Notes: a model not told the origin generated them from the letters alone. Positions 44,763-53,743 are shown, numbered from the stretch's first letter. The stretch: 64,000 bases of DNA from Marinobacter orientalis (GCF_004792665.1 NZ_SRZX01000001.1:992001-1056000), one strand, 5' to 3'. A program made the numbers and translations.

Positions 44763-46229
44763 TCAGAACGGGCTGTCTATGTCCTCCATTCCCACGTACA
44801 CCGCTTTCAGCTGCGTGTAGTGGTCGAGTGTGACGCGACCGTTTTCACGGCCAATACCCGAGAGTTTGTATCCACCCACCGGCATTTCCGCTGGCGAGGC
44901 TCCGTAGCTGTTGATCCAGCAGATACCCGCCTGGATCCGGTGAATAACCCGATGGGCGCGACGGATGTCGTTGGTAAACACACCGGCGGCCAGGCCGGTG
45001 TCAGTGTTATTGGCCCGATCAATGACTTCCTCTTCACCGGAGAAGGTCAGCACCGACATCACCGGCCCGAAGATTTCCTCACGGCAGATGGTCATGTCAT
45101 CGGTGCAATCGGTGAAGATGGTGGGTTCCACGAAATAACCGCCAGGGGCGGATGCCGGCTTTGCGGCCTTGCCGCCGTGGCTGAGAGTGGCGCCTTCGGC
45201 GATGCCTTTCTCGATGTAGTCCAGAACCAGTTGCTGGTGTTTACCGGAGATCAGTGCCCCGAAGTTGGTGTCAGGATCTGTCGGATCGCCCATGCGGATG
45301 TTGTTCAGCGTCCGCTTCAGCAACCGGTCCATGAATTCCGAGTAGATGGCTTCGTGCACGAACACCCGGGTGCCGTTGGTGCATATCTCGCCCTGGGTAT
45401 AAAAGTTGCCCAGCATGGCGGCTGATACGGCGTTGTCGATATCCGCATCATCAAAGATAATCAGCGGGGATTTACCGCCCAGCTCCATGGTGACGTCTTT
45501 CAGGGTGGAGGCGGCTGCCGTCATTACTTTCCTGCCGGTGCCTACTTCCCCGGTAAACGACACCTTGGCAATGGCCGGGTGGTGGGTCAGCCAGGCGCCC
45601 ACCTCACCATCACCCTGAACCACGTTGAACACGCCCGCAGGCACGCCGGCTTCGGTGAAAATCTCCGCCAGCTTCAACGCGCCCATCGGGGTTTCCTCGG
45701 AGGGCTTGAAGATCATGCTGTTGCCCGTGGCCAGCGCCGGGGCCGACTTCCAGCAGGCAATCTGCAGGGGGTAGTTCCAGGCACCGATTCCGGCACACAC
45801 ACCCAGGGGCTCCCGGCGGGTGTAGTAGAAATCACCGCCGAGATCCTGCTGGTTACCCTCAACCGACGCGGCCAGGCCGGCAAAGTATTCCAGGGTATCG
45901 CAGCCGGTGACCACGTCGACCACCTGGGCTTCCTGCCAGGGTTTGCCGGTATCCTTTACTTCCAGGGCCGCCAACTCATCATTGCGTTCCCGCAGCAATG
46001 CCACGGCACGCTGGAGAATGCGTCCACGCTGGGCACCGGTCATTGCAGACCAGGTCTTGAAGCCGGCCTGGGCACTGCTGATAGCGGCCTCGCGGATACT
46101 GTCATCGGCTATTTCCATTTCATAGATCACCTCGCCCGTGGCGGGATTGACCACCGGGAAGGTTTCGCCGGACTCGTTGGCCATGGCTTGGCCATGGATG
46201 AAGTTCTGATAACGGGGTAATTCAGTCAT
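44763..46229 (-). CDS. betB: Betaine aldehyde dehydrogenase
   Basis: NAD(P)-dependent aldehyde dehydrogenase of 488 residues converting betaine aldehyde to the osmoprotectant glycine betaine. The general-base glutamate lies in [18 protein letters not shown] and the nucleophilic cysteine in [20 protein letters not shown] is present as [17 protein letters not shown]. The start ATG 46229 follows the betI stop by 5 bp; an in-frame extension to 46295 lies within betI and is rejected. The C-terminal [16 protein letters not shown] ending is typical of BetB. It is the middle gene of the operon. Confidence 0.95.
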   Translation of the reverse strand: MTELPRYQNFIHGQAMANESGETFPVVNPATGEVIYEMEIADDSIREAAISSAQAGFKTWSAMTGAQRGRILQRAVALLRERNDELAALEVKDTGKPWQEAQVVDVVTGCDTLEYFAGLAASVEGNQQDLGGDFYYTRREPLGVCAGIGAWNYPLQIACWKSAPALATGNSMIFKPSEETPMGALKLAEIFTEAGVPAGVFNVVQGDGEVGAWLTHHPAIAKVSFTGEVGTGRKVMTAAASTLKDVTMELGGKSPLIIFDDADIDNAVSAAMLGNFYTQGEICTNGTRVFVHEAIYSEFMDRLLKRTLNNIRMGDPTDPDTNFGALISGKHQQLVLDYIEKGIAEGATLSHGGKAAKPASAPGGYFVEPTIFTDCTDDMTICREEIFGPVMSVLTFSGEEEVIDRANNTDTGLAAGVFTNDIRRAHRVIHRIQAGICWINSYGASPAEMPVGGYKLSGIGRENGRVTLDHYTQLKAVYVGMEDIDSPF

Positions 46230-46234
46230 AGGGT

Positions 46235-46843
46235 TCAGACCTGAGCTGGTGAATTCGTTGTCGGGTTGAGCGCGTTCAATGCAAACCGCTTGCACAGGGT
46301 CTCGGCGGCGGCGAAGCCTTCCTGGGGATCCGTGCTCAGGGCACTGCGCAGCCAGAAACCGTCAATCATTGCCGCCACCTGGCGGGCGGCTTCGGTGGCG
46401 GCCTGTTTCGGCAAACGCCGGGCAAAGGCGTAACGCAGATTGCTGTAAAGCCTGGCATTGTTTATCTGCTGTAGCCGCTGCAAGCCGGGCTCGTGCATGG
46501 AGCGGGACCAGAAGCTGAGCCAGGTTTTTGCGGTCAGTTCGGAGCGCTGGAACTCGGAGAAATTGGCTTCCACAATGCACTGCAGGCGCTGCTCCGGAGA
46601 GCCATCGGTGCGGGCCATTCGCTCCCGCAATTCCCTGCCAAGCTGGCCCAGCAGATAGCGAAGCGCCGCCTCGATCAGCCCCTGCTTGCCGCCGAAATAA
46701 TGGCTGATGATGCCGGACGACATGCCGGCACGACGGCTGATGGAAATAATCGTGGTGTTCTGCAGACCCAGCTCGGCAATAGACGCCATGGTGGCATCAA
46801 TCAGTTGCTGCTTTCGGGTGTCTTTTACTCCGACAATCGGCAT
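46235..46843 (-). CDS. betI: Choline-responsive repressor BetI
   Basis: TetR-family repressor of 202 residues. The DNA-binding domain occupies about 8-55 ([20 protein letters not shown], then [29 protein letters not shown]), which matches BetI closely, and the C-terminal [20 protein letters not shown] region is also of BetI type. It represses the operon in the absence of choline. A perfect 20-bp palindrome lies 23 bp before the start codon, the expected position for autorepression. It is the promoter-proximal gene of betI-betB-betA. Confidence 0.93.
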   Translation of the reverse strand: MPIVGVKDTRKQQLIDATMASIAELGLQNTTIISISRRAGMSSGIISHYFGGKQGLIEAALRYLLGQLGRELRERMARTDGSPEQRLQCIVEANFSEFQRSELTAKTWLSFWSRSMHEPGLQRLQQINNARLYSNLRYAFARRLPKQAATEAARQVAAMIDGFWLRSALSTDPQEGFAAAETLCKRFALNALNPTTNSPAQV

Positions 46844-46865
46844 CGCGGTTTTGACTCAATCTTAG

Positions 46866-46885
46866 TTAATTGAACGTTCAATTAA
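46866..46885. promoter_or_regulatory. BetI operator
   Basis: TTAATTGAAC/GTTCAATTAA is a perfect 20-bp palindrome directly upstream of betI. Its core ATTGAACGTTCAAT agrees with the BetI-type sites I know from gammaproteobacteria. Surrounding AT-rich sequence likely holds the -10 and -35 elements, so binding would block the promoter of the whole operon. Confidence 0.85.
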
Positions 46886-46938
46886 AATAAAGTGTACAGA
46901 AGGTAATTGACTTGTTCAACCGGGAGATACTCGCCCAT

Positions 46939-46976
46939 AAAAAAGCCCCGCTATCCGGAAATCGGACAACGGGGCT
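46939..46976 (-). terminator. Rho-independent terminator of ahpF
   Basis: On the minus strand AGCCCCG ... CGGGGCT (7-bp outer stem, inner CCG/CGG pairing) is followed by six T. It lies 60-97 bp after the ahpF stop and prevents readthrough into the bet promoter. Confidence 0.88.
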
Positions 46977-47035
46977 GAAAACACGAACTGTTGGTTAGGG
47001 GTCAGCCGTGTGTGAACCTGTTTTCAGGCAGTGGT

Positions 47036-48628
47036 TCAGGCCGCCTCTTCGTCACTCTCGCTGTCATCAGCGGAATTGCGGATCAGGAAGTCAAAGGCGC
47101 TCAGGGCGGCCTTCGAGCCATCACCCATGGAAATCACGATCTGCTTGTAGGGCACGGTGGTCGCGTCGCCGGCGGCAAAAACACCCGGGATGGAAGTTTC
47201 ACCGCGCTCATCAACAATGATCTCACCATGCTGGCTCAGCTCGATCGAGCCTTTCAGCCATTCGGTGTTGGGAATCAGGCCGATCTGGATAAACACACCT
47301 TCCAGGGCAACATGATGCTCTTCGCCGCTGTTCCGGTCCTTGTAGTTCAGACCGCTGACCTTACCGTTCTCGCCCACGACTTCGGTGGTCTGGGCGGAGG
47401 TCAGGATTTCCACGTTCTTCAGGCTGCGCAGCTTTTTCTGGAGTACGTCATCCGCCTTCATTTCAGAGGCGAATTCCAGCAGGGTAACGTGGCCGACGAT
47501 GCCAGCCAGATCGATGGCCGCTTCCACGCCGGAGTTACCACCCCCAACGACCGCCACGCGCTTGCCCTTGAACAGCGGACCGTCACAGTGCGGACAGTAG
47601 GCGACGCCCTTGTTGCGGTATTCTTCTTCGCCCGGCACACCCAGCTGGCGCCAGCGTGCGCCGGTGGACAGAATCAGCGTGCGTGCCTTCAGAGAGGCAC
47701 CGTTAGCCAGGCTGACCTCATGGAGACCGCCCCGACTGGACGCCGGGATCAGCTTCTCGGCGCGCTGCAGGTTCATGATGTCCACGTCGTATTCCTTGAC
47801 GTGCTGCTCCATGGCCGCCACCAGCTTGGGGCCTTCGGTGTAAGGCACGGAAATCAGGTTTTCGATACCCATGGTGTCCGCCACCTGGCCGCCGAAACGC
47901 TCGGCGGCAATACCAGTGGAGATGCCCTTACGCGCTGCGTAGATGGCGGCTGCGGAACCCGCCGGGCCACCACCGATGACCAGCACTTCAAACGGGTCCT
48001 TGTGCTTCAGTTTCTCGGCTTCGCGCGCTTCCGCACCAGTATCCACCTTGGCGATAATCTGCTCCAGGGTCATGCGGCCCTGGCCGAACGGCTTGCCATT
48101 CATGTATACGCTGGGCACGGCCATGACTTCGCGCTGCTCTACCTCGTCCTGGAAGAGGGCACCGTCGATCGCGGTGTGCTTGATCCGCGGATTGAGAACG
48201 CTCATCAGGTTCAGAGCCTGAACCACGTCCGGGCAGTTCTGGCACGACAGGGAGAAATAGGTTTCGAACTCGAACTCACCGTCGAGGTCTTTCACCTGCT
48301 CGATCACCTCCTGGCTGGCCTTGGGGGGGTGACCACCGACCTGCAGAAGCGCCAACACCAGGGAGGTGAATTCGTGACCCATGGGAATAGCGGCGAATCT
48401 GACACCGATATCGCTACCCACCCGGTTGATCGCGAAGGACGGACGACGCACGTCTGCGGATTCTTCCGTGCGTAAGCTGATCTTGTCCGACAATGGCTCG
48501 ATTTCGTCCAGCAGCTGCTTCAGTTCCTGGGACTTACTGCTGTCGTCATAGGCTGCAACCAGCTCGATCGGCTGTTGCAGCTTTTCCATATAGGCTTTCA
48601 ATTGCTCCTTGATACTGGCATCCAACAT
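47036..48628 (-). CDS. ahpF: Alkyl hydroperoxide reductase subunit F
   Basis: Flavoprotein disulfide reductase of 530 residues that passes electrons from NAD(P)H to AhpC. The N-terminal double-thioredoxin domain carries its redox cysteines in [15 protein letters not shown] (near 122-136). The FAD motif [19 protein letters not shown] follows near 215, the active-site pair is CPHCDGP (near 345), and NAD binding uses [19 protein letters not shown]. The acidic end [10 protein letters not shown] is short. GAGAGGAAG precedes ATG 48628. A hairpin separates it from ahpC, and an own OxyR-like site is present, so it may be expressed from two promoters. Confidence 0.94.
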   Translation of the reverse strand: MLDASIKEQLKAYMEKLQQPIELVAAYDDSSKSQELKQLLDEIEPLSDKISLRTEESADVRRPSFAINRVGSDIGVRFAAIPMGHEFTSLVLALLQVGGHPPKASQEVIEQVKDLDGEFEFETYFSLSCQNCPDVVQALNLMSVLNPRIKHTAIDGALFQDEVEQREVMAVPSVYMNGKPFGQGRMTLEQIIAKVDTGAEAREAEKLKHKDPFEVLVIGGGPAGSAAAIYAARKGISTGIAAERFGGQVADTMGIENLISVPYTEGPKLVAAMEQHVKEYDVDIMNLQRAEKLIPASSRGGLHEVSLANGASLKARTLILSTGARWRQLGVPGEEEYRNKGVAYCPHCDGPLFKGKRVAVVGGGNSGVEAAIDLAGIVGHVTLLEFASEMKADDVLQKKLRSLKNVEILTSAQTTEVVGENGKVSGLNYKDRNSGEEHHVALEGVFIQIGLIPNTEWLKGSIELSQHGEIIVDERGETSIPGVFAAGDATTVPYKQIVISMGDGSKAALSAFDFLIRNSADDSESDEEAA

Positions 48629-48754
48629 GTTCTTTCTTCCTCTCAGGAAATCATAAAATCGAATTAGCAAACTCAGGTTGAGTCGAGAATCGAATATGTA
48701 AGTACACTACGGACAGGCCAGGCAGAGCTCAAATTAATTGATCTAAAGTATTTG

Positions 48755-48769
48755 ATAGGCCTTTGCTAT
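48755..48769. promoter_or_regulatory. OxyR-like half site before ahpF
   Basis: ATAGGCCTTTGCTAT has the ATAG-N7-CTAT arrangement of an OxyR half site. It lies 127 bp upstream of ahpF, downstream of the ahpC terminator, and is flanked by TTTG on the left like the site before ahpC. Confidence 0.55.
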
Positions 48770-48799
48770 TCGACTCAGAAAATCAACCAGATAGAAATG

Positions 48800-48826
48800 A
48801 AGAAGGCCCGCGGTGCGGGCCTTCTT
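48800..48826 (-). terminator. Terminator between ahpC and ahpF
   Basis: AAGAAGGCCCGC and GCGGGCCTTCTT pair perfectly over 12 bp around a 3-nt loop, 25 bp after the ahpC stop. The T-rich right arm (CTTCTTCATTTC on the minus strand) suggests rho-independent termination, perhaps partial. Confidence 0.8.
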
Positions 48827-48850
48827 ACCGGTTTCCACTGGTCTGAAACC

Positions 48851-49414
48851 TTAGATCTTGCCAACCAGGTCCAGTGACGGCGTCAGCGTCGCTTCGCCTT
48901 CTTTCCACTTGGCCGGGCAGACTTCGCCAGGATGGGCGCGAACATACTGCGCCGCTTTTACCTTGCGCATCAGATCGTCCGCGTCACGGCCGATGCCTTC
49001 AGCCGTGATTTCCATGGCCTGGATAATGCCATCCGGGTCGATCAGGAAAGTCGCGCGGTCTGCAAGGCCCTGGCCTTCACGCATTACACCGAAGTTATTG
49101 GTGATGGTGCCGGTCTGGTCGCCAACCATGAAGTAGTTGATCTTGCCGATGGTCTCGGAGCTGCTGTGCCACGCCTTGTGAGTGAAGTGAGTGTCAGTGG
49201 ACACGGAAAATACTTCCACGCCCAGCTTCTGCAACTCTTCATACTTGTCGGCAACATCGCCGAGTTCGGTCGGGCACACAAAGGTGAAGTCAGCCGGATA
49301 GAAGAAAAATACGGACCACTTGCCTTTTACATCGGCTTCGGAAATTTCAACGAACTCACCCTGCTTGAAAGCAGTTGCGTTGAACGGCTTAATTTCGCTA
49401 TTAATCATACCCAT
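48851..49414 (-). CDS. ahpC: Alkyl hydroperoxide reductase subunit C
   Basis: Typical 2-Cys peroxiredoxin of 187 residues. The peroxidatic cysteine is C47 in [11 protein letters not shown] and the resolving cysteine is C166 in [11 protein letters not shown]; the C-terminal part carries the GGxG/YF-type sensitivity region in modified form. It reduces hydrogen peroxide and organic hydroperoxides and is recycled by AhpF. The order ahpC then ahpF on the same strand is the standard operon. GGAG nine bases before ATG 49414 supports this start over the ATG two codons later. Upstream is an OxyR-like site. Confidence 0.95.
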   Translation of the reverse strand: MGMINSEIKPFNATAFKQGEFVEISEADVKGKWSVFFFYPADFTFVCPTELGDVADKYEELQKLGVEVFSVSTDTHFTHKAWHSSSETIGKINYFMVGDQTGTITNNFGVMREGQGLADRATFLIDPDGIIQAMEITAEGIGRDADDLMRKVKAAQYVRAHPGEVCPAKWKEGEATLTPSLDLVGKI

Positions 49415-49517
49415 TAAAGATGTCTCCAGTTGGTTAGTTCAGGTAATGGCTAAACTTGAGTCGGATACAATATTGATCCGACCAAAAACATGCAAATTGA
49501 TTGTTTTTAGTTGTTTG

Positions 49518-49532
49518 ATAGGAAATTGCTAT
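49518..49532. promoter_or_regulatory. OxyR-like half site before ahpC
   Basis: ATAGGAAATTGCTAT matches ATAG-N7-CTAT and lies 104 bp before the ahpC start in an AT-rich region with poly-T runs. OxyR normally binds two such half sites 10 bp apart; only one good half site is seen here. Confidence 0.55.
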
Positions 49533-49561
49533 TGTAATTCCGGGCAGGCTGCAGGAAAAGA

Positions 49562-50668
49562 CTATTCCGCGTTTTCGGGCTTGAAGGCACCCTTGTGGAA
49601 TTCGATGGCGGTGTCCACTTCCTCTATGCCGCAGTCTTTTGGCTCGCTCAACGTGCCTCCGGCCAACACCTCAAGCACAGCATACACGCCATGAGACAGT
49701 GATTCGGTATTATAACCGCCCTCCAGGATCATCGCCAGGCGGCCATTACAGTGCCTGTCGGCAATTTGCTGGACAATTCCGGTCATGGCTGCAAAGCCCT
49801 CGTAAGACACATTGAGTGCCAGATCAAACCAGTGGGCATCAAAGCCGGCGGAAACCAGCACCAGGTCCGGTTTGAAGAAGTCTGCCGCCGGCACCAGAAT
49901 CTCACGCATGGCCTTCAGATAGGCCACATCGCCAGCGCCGGCGGCCATAGGCACATTGACAGTGGTGCCCTCGCCGCGACCTGCGCCAACGTCGGTCAGC
50001 GAGCCGGTGCCCGGATAGAATGGCGCGGCGCGGTGCATATCGAAAAACATGACGTCCGGATCAGCCCAGAAAATATCCTGTGTGCCATTACCATGATGGG
50101 CGTCCCAGTCAACAATCAACACTCGCTTGCAGCCTAGAGCAGCATGGGCGTGAGCCGCCGCAATCGCCACATTGTTGAACAGGCAGAATCCCCTTGCCCG
50201 TGCCGGCTCGGCATGGTGACCGGGCGGCCGTACTACCGCGAAAGCGGCACCAGTACGACCCTCAACAACGGCTTCCACCGCCGCAATGGCAGTACCGGCA
50301 GCCACTTCGGCGGCCTGGACACTGCCAGGTGAAACCGCCGTGGTGTCCACATCCAGCCAGGCACTTTCATTTCGCAGAGAAAAAATGTCGTCGAGAAAGG
50401 ACCGGGTATGGACCCGACTCAACTCATCCTTGGTTGCTGCCTTGCCGGGCTCGATCCGCATACCGGGAATCGGTTCGCGGGCCAGGAGCTCCATGATCGC
50501 AGTCATGCGGCCGGGGTGCTCCGGGTACTTCCACTGCACGTCCAGGTCCGACAGAATGGTGCGAATCCGCTTGTCCAGGCGGCCGGGCAAAAAATCCACA
50601 TTGCTGTCCGGGGCATGAGCCAATACCCGCTCATCGTAAAAAACAGTGACGTCCCTTTGCTGTACCAA
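49562..50668 (-). CDS. HDAC-family deacetylase, second copy
   Basis: Zinc amidohydrolase of 368 residues. The N-terminal [12 protein letters not shown] motif near 51, [20 protein letters not shown] with the paired histidines near 147, [13 protein letters not shown] with zinc ligands near 187, [13 protein letters not shown] with the third ligand, and LEGGYN near 318 are all intact. It is closer to class II HDAC-like bacterial proteins than the enzyme at 39733. Translation most likely starts at TTG 50668 because AGGGAGGAC stands upstream and no in-frame ATG occurs before residue 55, which would remove conserved sequence. The gene shares a 147-bp divergent-free space with ahpC and is transcribed in the same direction. 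Confidence 0.85.
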   Translation of the reverse strand: MVQQRDVTVFYDERVLAHAPDSNVDFLPGRLDKRIRTILSDLDVQWKYPEHPGRMTAIMELLAREPIPGMRIEPGKAATKDELSRVHTRSFLDDIFSLRNESAWLDVDTTAVSPGSVQAAEVAAGTAIAAVEAVVEGRTGAAFAVVRPPGHHAEPARARGFCLFNNVAIAAAHAHAALGCKRVLIVDWDAHHGNGTQDIFWADPDVMFFDMHRAAPFYPGTGSLTDVGAGRGEGTTVNVPMAAGAGDVAYLKAMREILVPAADFFKPDLVLVSAGFDAHWFDLALNVSYEGFAAMTGIVQQIADRHCNGRLAMILEGGYNTESLSHGVYAVLEVLAGGTLSEPKDCGIEEVDTAIEFHKGAFKPENAE

Positions 50669-50802
50669 AGCCGTGTCCTCCCTATAGCAGCTCTGTGACC
50701 ATCATAGCCCTATGAGGGTAAATAACAACGCTGCGCGCATCCGCCAGCGGATCACACGGGACTGACCTGCGACACCGGTGACTTCCTGCTCAATAGAGAG
50801 AG

Positions 50803-51750
50803 CTATCCCGGGAAAAACTCCAAAAAGTAACTGTACAAGCCGATCCCGATCAATACGTTAAACGGAAACGTCACACCGAGAGAGGCGAGCATGGCCAGTC
50901 CGATATCCGCCTCGGGAATGGCGTGTCGCACGGCCACCGGCGCTGCAATATAGGACGCACTGGCGGTGAGCGCACCCAGAATAACAATGGTGCCGGTCTC
51001 AAGCCCCAGCCACAGGCCCGTCGCCAGCCCGGGCAGAGACAGAATCGGAGGCATGCACAGGGCGAAGACAATCAGCCGCCAGTGGCGAAGCTGGATTTTG
51101 CGCAGGGTTTCGGCTGCCACCAGGCCCATCTCCAGCAGGAACAGCGACAGCACCAGGGAGAAAGCACCCGTCAGCGGCGCCGTCACGCCATCCCCTTTGT
51201 CCGGACCGTAGAGAATGCCTATAACCACGCCGCCAACGAGCAAAACAACGCTTCGGTTGGTCAGAGTCTCCTGCCACAACGGTGTACCTGTGCTGCTCGA
51301 TTGGACCGACTCCTGGGTGAAACGCCGGTACAGCCAGAGACCGGTAAGGATTGCCGGCAACTCCAGCAACACCAGGTACAGGGTAACCTGCCCGTCAGTG
51401 GCCAGTCCCCGGGACTCGACCCAGGCCAGCGCAACGGCAAAGGTACCCGCGCTGACGGAACCGTAGTGGGCACAAAAACTGGCAGCGTCTGCCACGTTCA
51501 GCCGCACCAGGTGCCGCAGCAGCGGAAACAGCACCAGAGGAATGGCAAAGCCCAGTGCCATAATCGCCAGTACTTCTGTAACGAGTCCCCAGTGAAGGTT
51601 GCCATGCAGTGCCATGCCGCCCTTGAGGCCAATGGTCAGCATCAGCAGAAGGCTGAGAATATCGTAAACGGCCTTGGGGATCGTCAGGTCTGAGCGAAGG
51701 GTTCCCGCAATCACTCCAAGCAGGAAGAACATCACGATGATGTCGGGCAT
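50803..51750 (-). CDS. SbtA-type sodium-dependent bicarbonate permease
   Basis: Membrane protein of 315 residues with ten helices in two inverted halves. MFFLLGVIAGTLRSDLTIPKAVYDIL, FCAHYGSVSAGTFAVALAW and ASASYIAAPVAVRHAIPEAD are the conserved blocks of the SbtA (DUF897) family; the last two hold the Ser/Ala-rich substrate and sodium sites. In cyanobacteria SbtA imports bicarbonate with sodium. No PII-like SbtB is encoded beside it, so control must differ. A strong terminator sits between this gene and the one before it, only 21 bp from the start codon, which implies readthrough or attenuation. Confidence 0.87.
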   Translation of the reverse strand: MPDIIVMFFLLGVIAGTLRSDLTIPKAVYDILSLLLMLTIGLKGGMALHGNLHWGLVTEVLAIMALGFAIPLVLFPLLRHLVRLNVADAASFCAHYGSVSAGTFAVALAWVESRGLATDGQVTLYLVLLELPAILTGLWLYRRFTQESVQSSSTGTPLWQETLTNRSVVLLVGGVVIGILYGPDKGDGVTAPLTGAFSLVLSLFLLEMGLVAAETLRKIQLRHWRLIVFALCMPPILSLPGLATGLWLGLETGTIVILGALTASASYIAAPVAVRHAIPEADIGLAMLASLGVTFPFNVLIGIGLYSYFLEFFPG

Positions 51751-51770
51751 GAATCAAAAACTCCAGTACG

Positions 51771-51793
51771 AAAAAGGGCCCCGCAGGGCCCTT
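51771..51793 (-). terminator. Terminator or attenuator immediately before sbtA
   Basis: On the minus strand AAGGGCCC-TGCG-GGGCCCTT is followed by TTTTT (8-bp stem with the first two A pairing into the T tract). It lies 29 bp after the stop of the 120-residue protein gene and its T tract ends 21 bp before the sbtA ATG. Confidence 0.9.
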
Positions 51794-51821
51794 GCAATAA
51801 CAGTTTAAGCTACGCAATCAG

Positions 51822-52184
51822 CTACGCCGTTCCCACCTGTTGTGAAGTTGGCCGGAACAGAATCGCGTTTGCCTGCTGGTTCGATGCAACCGGTTTTCTG
51901 GCCGGGGCCTGTGCCACCTCAAATACATGATAGGCTTCAGGGCCAAAGGGGTCGAGTGCGGTATCCAGATGCTGGTAACTGACAGGTACCGGGTCGCCCG
52001 AATATACCACTACAAATTGCCGTTCTACCATCGGAATGGCCACGTTCAGTGGTTGTTCCACCCACAGGTAAACGCCCTTCTGGGATACCAGGTATTCGCA
52101 GCGAACCACGCGATACCCTTCACGCAGCTTCAGCGTATTGGGTTCTCTGCCGATCTCGAGACGGAACTTGTGAATCGTTTTCAT
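51822..52184 (-). CDS. Small soluble protein, DUF7352-like
   Basis: Protein of 120 residues. The part MKTIHKFRLEIGREPNTLKL, then VVRCEYLVSQKGVYLWVEQP and ERQFVVVYSGDPVP, predicts a small beta sandwich and resembles short proteins of phages and bacteria that open MKTIHKY. That likeness (DUF7352) is from memory and moderate. The C-terminal 30 residues are Ala/Pro/Gln-rich. AAGGAG eight bases before ATG 52184 fixes the start. It lies between the NhaR-like regulator and sbtA, on the same strand as both, and may be co-transcribed with them. Confidence 0.65.
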   Translation of the reverse strand: MKTIHKFRLEIGREPNTLKLREGYRVVRCEYLVSQKGVYLWVEQPLNVAIPMVERQFVVVYSGDPVPVSYQHLDTALDPFGPEAYHVFEVAQAPARKPVASNQQANAILFRPTSQQVGTA

Positions 52185-52260
52185 AGCCTGATCTCCTTCT
52201 ATGGGACACAGTGCCATCATCCACAAACAATAAATCGAGAGGAATACAGTTTTTTCTGGT

Positions 52261-53187
52261 TTATTGTTCGCTTTTTTCGATTTTATCATTCAGTTCAGGA
52301 CGCTCCCGCAATAACTCGGCCACTGCTGCGTTATGGCTTCCCCTGGCCCGGGTCACCGCATACAGGGTGTCCCTTACCTCGTGGATGCTGGCCACATGCT
52401 CTACCTGGTATTGCCGACAAACCTCATCATGGATTGCTGTGGGTGCGGCAAAATAACCCACGCCCTCGCGGCCGAACACCTTGATCAGAGCACTGTCATC
52501 CACCTCGGCAATCACTTTCACGCGGATATTCTGGCTGGAAAACCAGTTCATCAAAGCGCTGATATAAGGGGCATCAAGCGATGTCGCCAGAAATGGCTGC
52601 CGATCAAGACTTGCAGGAAAATCCGAAGACAATTTACGCGCCAGATCCGGGGCCGCAAACAGTGACATCGAGGAGCTTGCCAGCCGGTGACTGCGGAAAT
52701 GGCTGGCCTCGCCCGACGCCGGCTCGCGATCAGTGAGGACAATATCCAGCTCGCGCTGGCCAAGGCGTTTCAACAATTCAGTGGTGTCACCGGTGCGGCA
52801 GCTCAGCCGCACTTCGCGGGCGAGGAACAGGGCCGGCGCGGTCAGATGATAGGCAATCAGCTTGTGGATTGAGGCGGCAATGCCGACTGACAGGCTCAGG
52901 GGTCTGTTTTCCGGCGGCTGCTGGAGCACATCGGTCAGCGCCTGGGCCGTCTGGAACATATCGTCGGCGTAACCGAAGACAGTTCGTCCGAAATCAGTCA
53001 GCTGCAGGGACCGGTTGGCGCGACGGAAAAGGGCATTGCCCAGGACGGATTCGAAGGTAGCAAGCTGGCCGCTGAGGGTCTGCGGTGTCAGCTCAAGACT
53101 CTCTGCCGCCCGGACAATGGAGCCCTCACGGGCAATCACCCAGAAGTAATAAAGATGTCGAAGGTTCAGGTTACCCATCTCTGACAT
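52261..53187 (-). CDS. LysR-family regulator, NhaR-like
   Basis: Regulator of 308 residues. The first 25 residues, GNLNLRHLYYFWVIAREGSIVRAAE, are nearly the signature of NhaR, the sodium-responsive activator of nhaA in enterics; the helix-turn-helix continues SLELTPQTLSGQLATFE. The effector domain follows from about 95. It precedes the small DUF7352-like gene and sbtA on the same strand, an arrangement that suggests sodium- or carbonate-dependent control of SbtA by this protein. ATG 53187 is used; an ATG at 53178 is possible. The gene begins only 51 bp from the last attC site of the integron remnant, marking the boundary to core chromosome. Confidence 0.85.
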   Translation of the reverse strand: MSEMGNLNLRHLYYFWVIAREGSIVRAAESLELTPQTLSGQLATFESVLGNALFRRANRSLQLTDFGRTVFGYADDMFQTAQALTDVLQQPPENRPLSLSVGIAASIHKLIAYHLTAPALFLAREVRLSCRTGDTTELLKRLGQRELDIVLTDREPASGEASHFRSHRLASSSMSLFAAPDLARKLSSDFPASLDRQPFLATSLDAPYISALMNWFSSQNIRVKVIAEVDDSALIKVFGREGVGYFAAPTAIHDEVCRQYQVEHVASIHEVRDTLYAVTRARGSHNAAVAELLRERPELNDKIEKSEQ

Positions 53188-53237
53188 GACTCACTGTTTG
53201 TCTGACACCTGTAGCACTGGCTGAGGGAGGCTAATAC

Positions 53238-53316
53238 AGCTAACGCCGAAGTGCACCGGTGACTTTGAGGTAGCGAAGCGGAGACAAAGGCATCCGAGTG
53301 ACGCGCCTGGTTAACT
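53238..53316 (-). other. Integron attC site 1
   Basis: Read on the minus strand, R'' AGTTAAC (53316-53310) and R' GTTAGCT (53244-53238) pair at all seven positions, with one T.G. Inside, CACTCGGATGCCTTTG pairs with CAAAGTCACCGGTG leaving unpaired bases, as in attC hairpins. The centre TCTCCGCTTCGCT recurs in the other two sites. The stop codon of the ParE-type pseudogene lies within R''. Confidence 0.75.
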
Positions 53317-53614
53317 GTTCCCAAGCATGTATGCACGAAGCTGCCGCTCCTCTCGCATGACATAAAGGACGAGACCCCGCTTCTTATCCTCACGATAAAA
53401 AAATGCGGCACGGTGGAACCACTACCTCCCTGTATACCGAATCAGGGAGTTCTGGAGGAATCCGTCCGGATTGGGGAAAATCTTCCAAGCGCTCGGTCTT
53501 ATCGAAAACTTCCTGGACCAGATGACTTGCGGCAACAGGATTATCCAGAACAATGTACTCAGCGATGGCATCCAGTTCTTGAACGGCAGGCTCAGTCCAG
53601 ATTACTTCAGCCAT
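53311..53614 (-). pseudogene. ParE/RelE-type toxin, frameshifted
   Basis: The frame begins MAEVIWTEPAVQELDAIAEYI and matches the ParE/RelE superfamily through PPCRIF (residue about 71), where it ends early at LS. One base fewer in the A7 run at 53397-53403 (T7 on the coding strand) restores YREDKKRGLVLYVMREERQL and so on to a stop at 53311, giving a full toxin of about 98 residues. The gene is therefore broken by a homopolymer insertion, or this is a sequencing error. Its antitoxin partner is also damaged, which makes real decay plausible. Confidence 0.8.
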
Positions 53615-53730
53615 TTACTCATTTTCTCCCTGGCCTCACTCTGGCTGTACGTTCTTCCCTCAAGTACAGCACGCGCGGCTACGAAACGGAGGCGAAGTCG
53701 CAATCTAGTAGACGTCGCCGTAACTGGCAT
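53602..53730 (-). pseudogene. Antitoxin C-terminal remnant fused to attC half
   Basis: A frame of 42 codons overlaps the toxin start by 13 bp, the arrangement of type II antitoxin-toxin pairs. Its last 22 residues, AVLEGRTYSQSEAREKMSKW plus LK, look like the toxin-binding tail of a Phd/YefM- or StbD-type antitoxin. The first 20 residues (RLRLRLRF and neighbours) are encoded by the half attC site and are not antitoxin-like. The DNA-binding half of the antitoxin has evidently been lost in a rearrangement that joined the attC to the tail. Confidence 0.6.
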
Positions 53731-53738
53731 GGTTAGGC
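53672..53738 (-). other. Integron attC half site
   Basis: On the minus strand R'' GCCTAAC (53738-53732) stands 5 bp after the stop of the SecD-like cassette gene. The forward strand shows CTACGAAACGGAGGCG at 53679-53694, matching the centres of attC 1 (TAGCGAAGCGGAG) and attC 2 (CAGCGAAGCGGAG). The other half, with R', is missing; antitoxin sequence begins instead. Confidence 0.6.
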
Positions 53739-53743
53739 ATTGC

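Noticed and set aside
53166..53411. 81-codon minus-strand frame across attC 1
   Set aside because: It is the wrong frame of the toxin C-terminus running through the attC and into the LysR start; no independent coding support.
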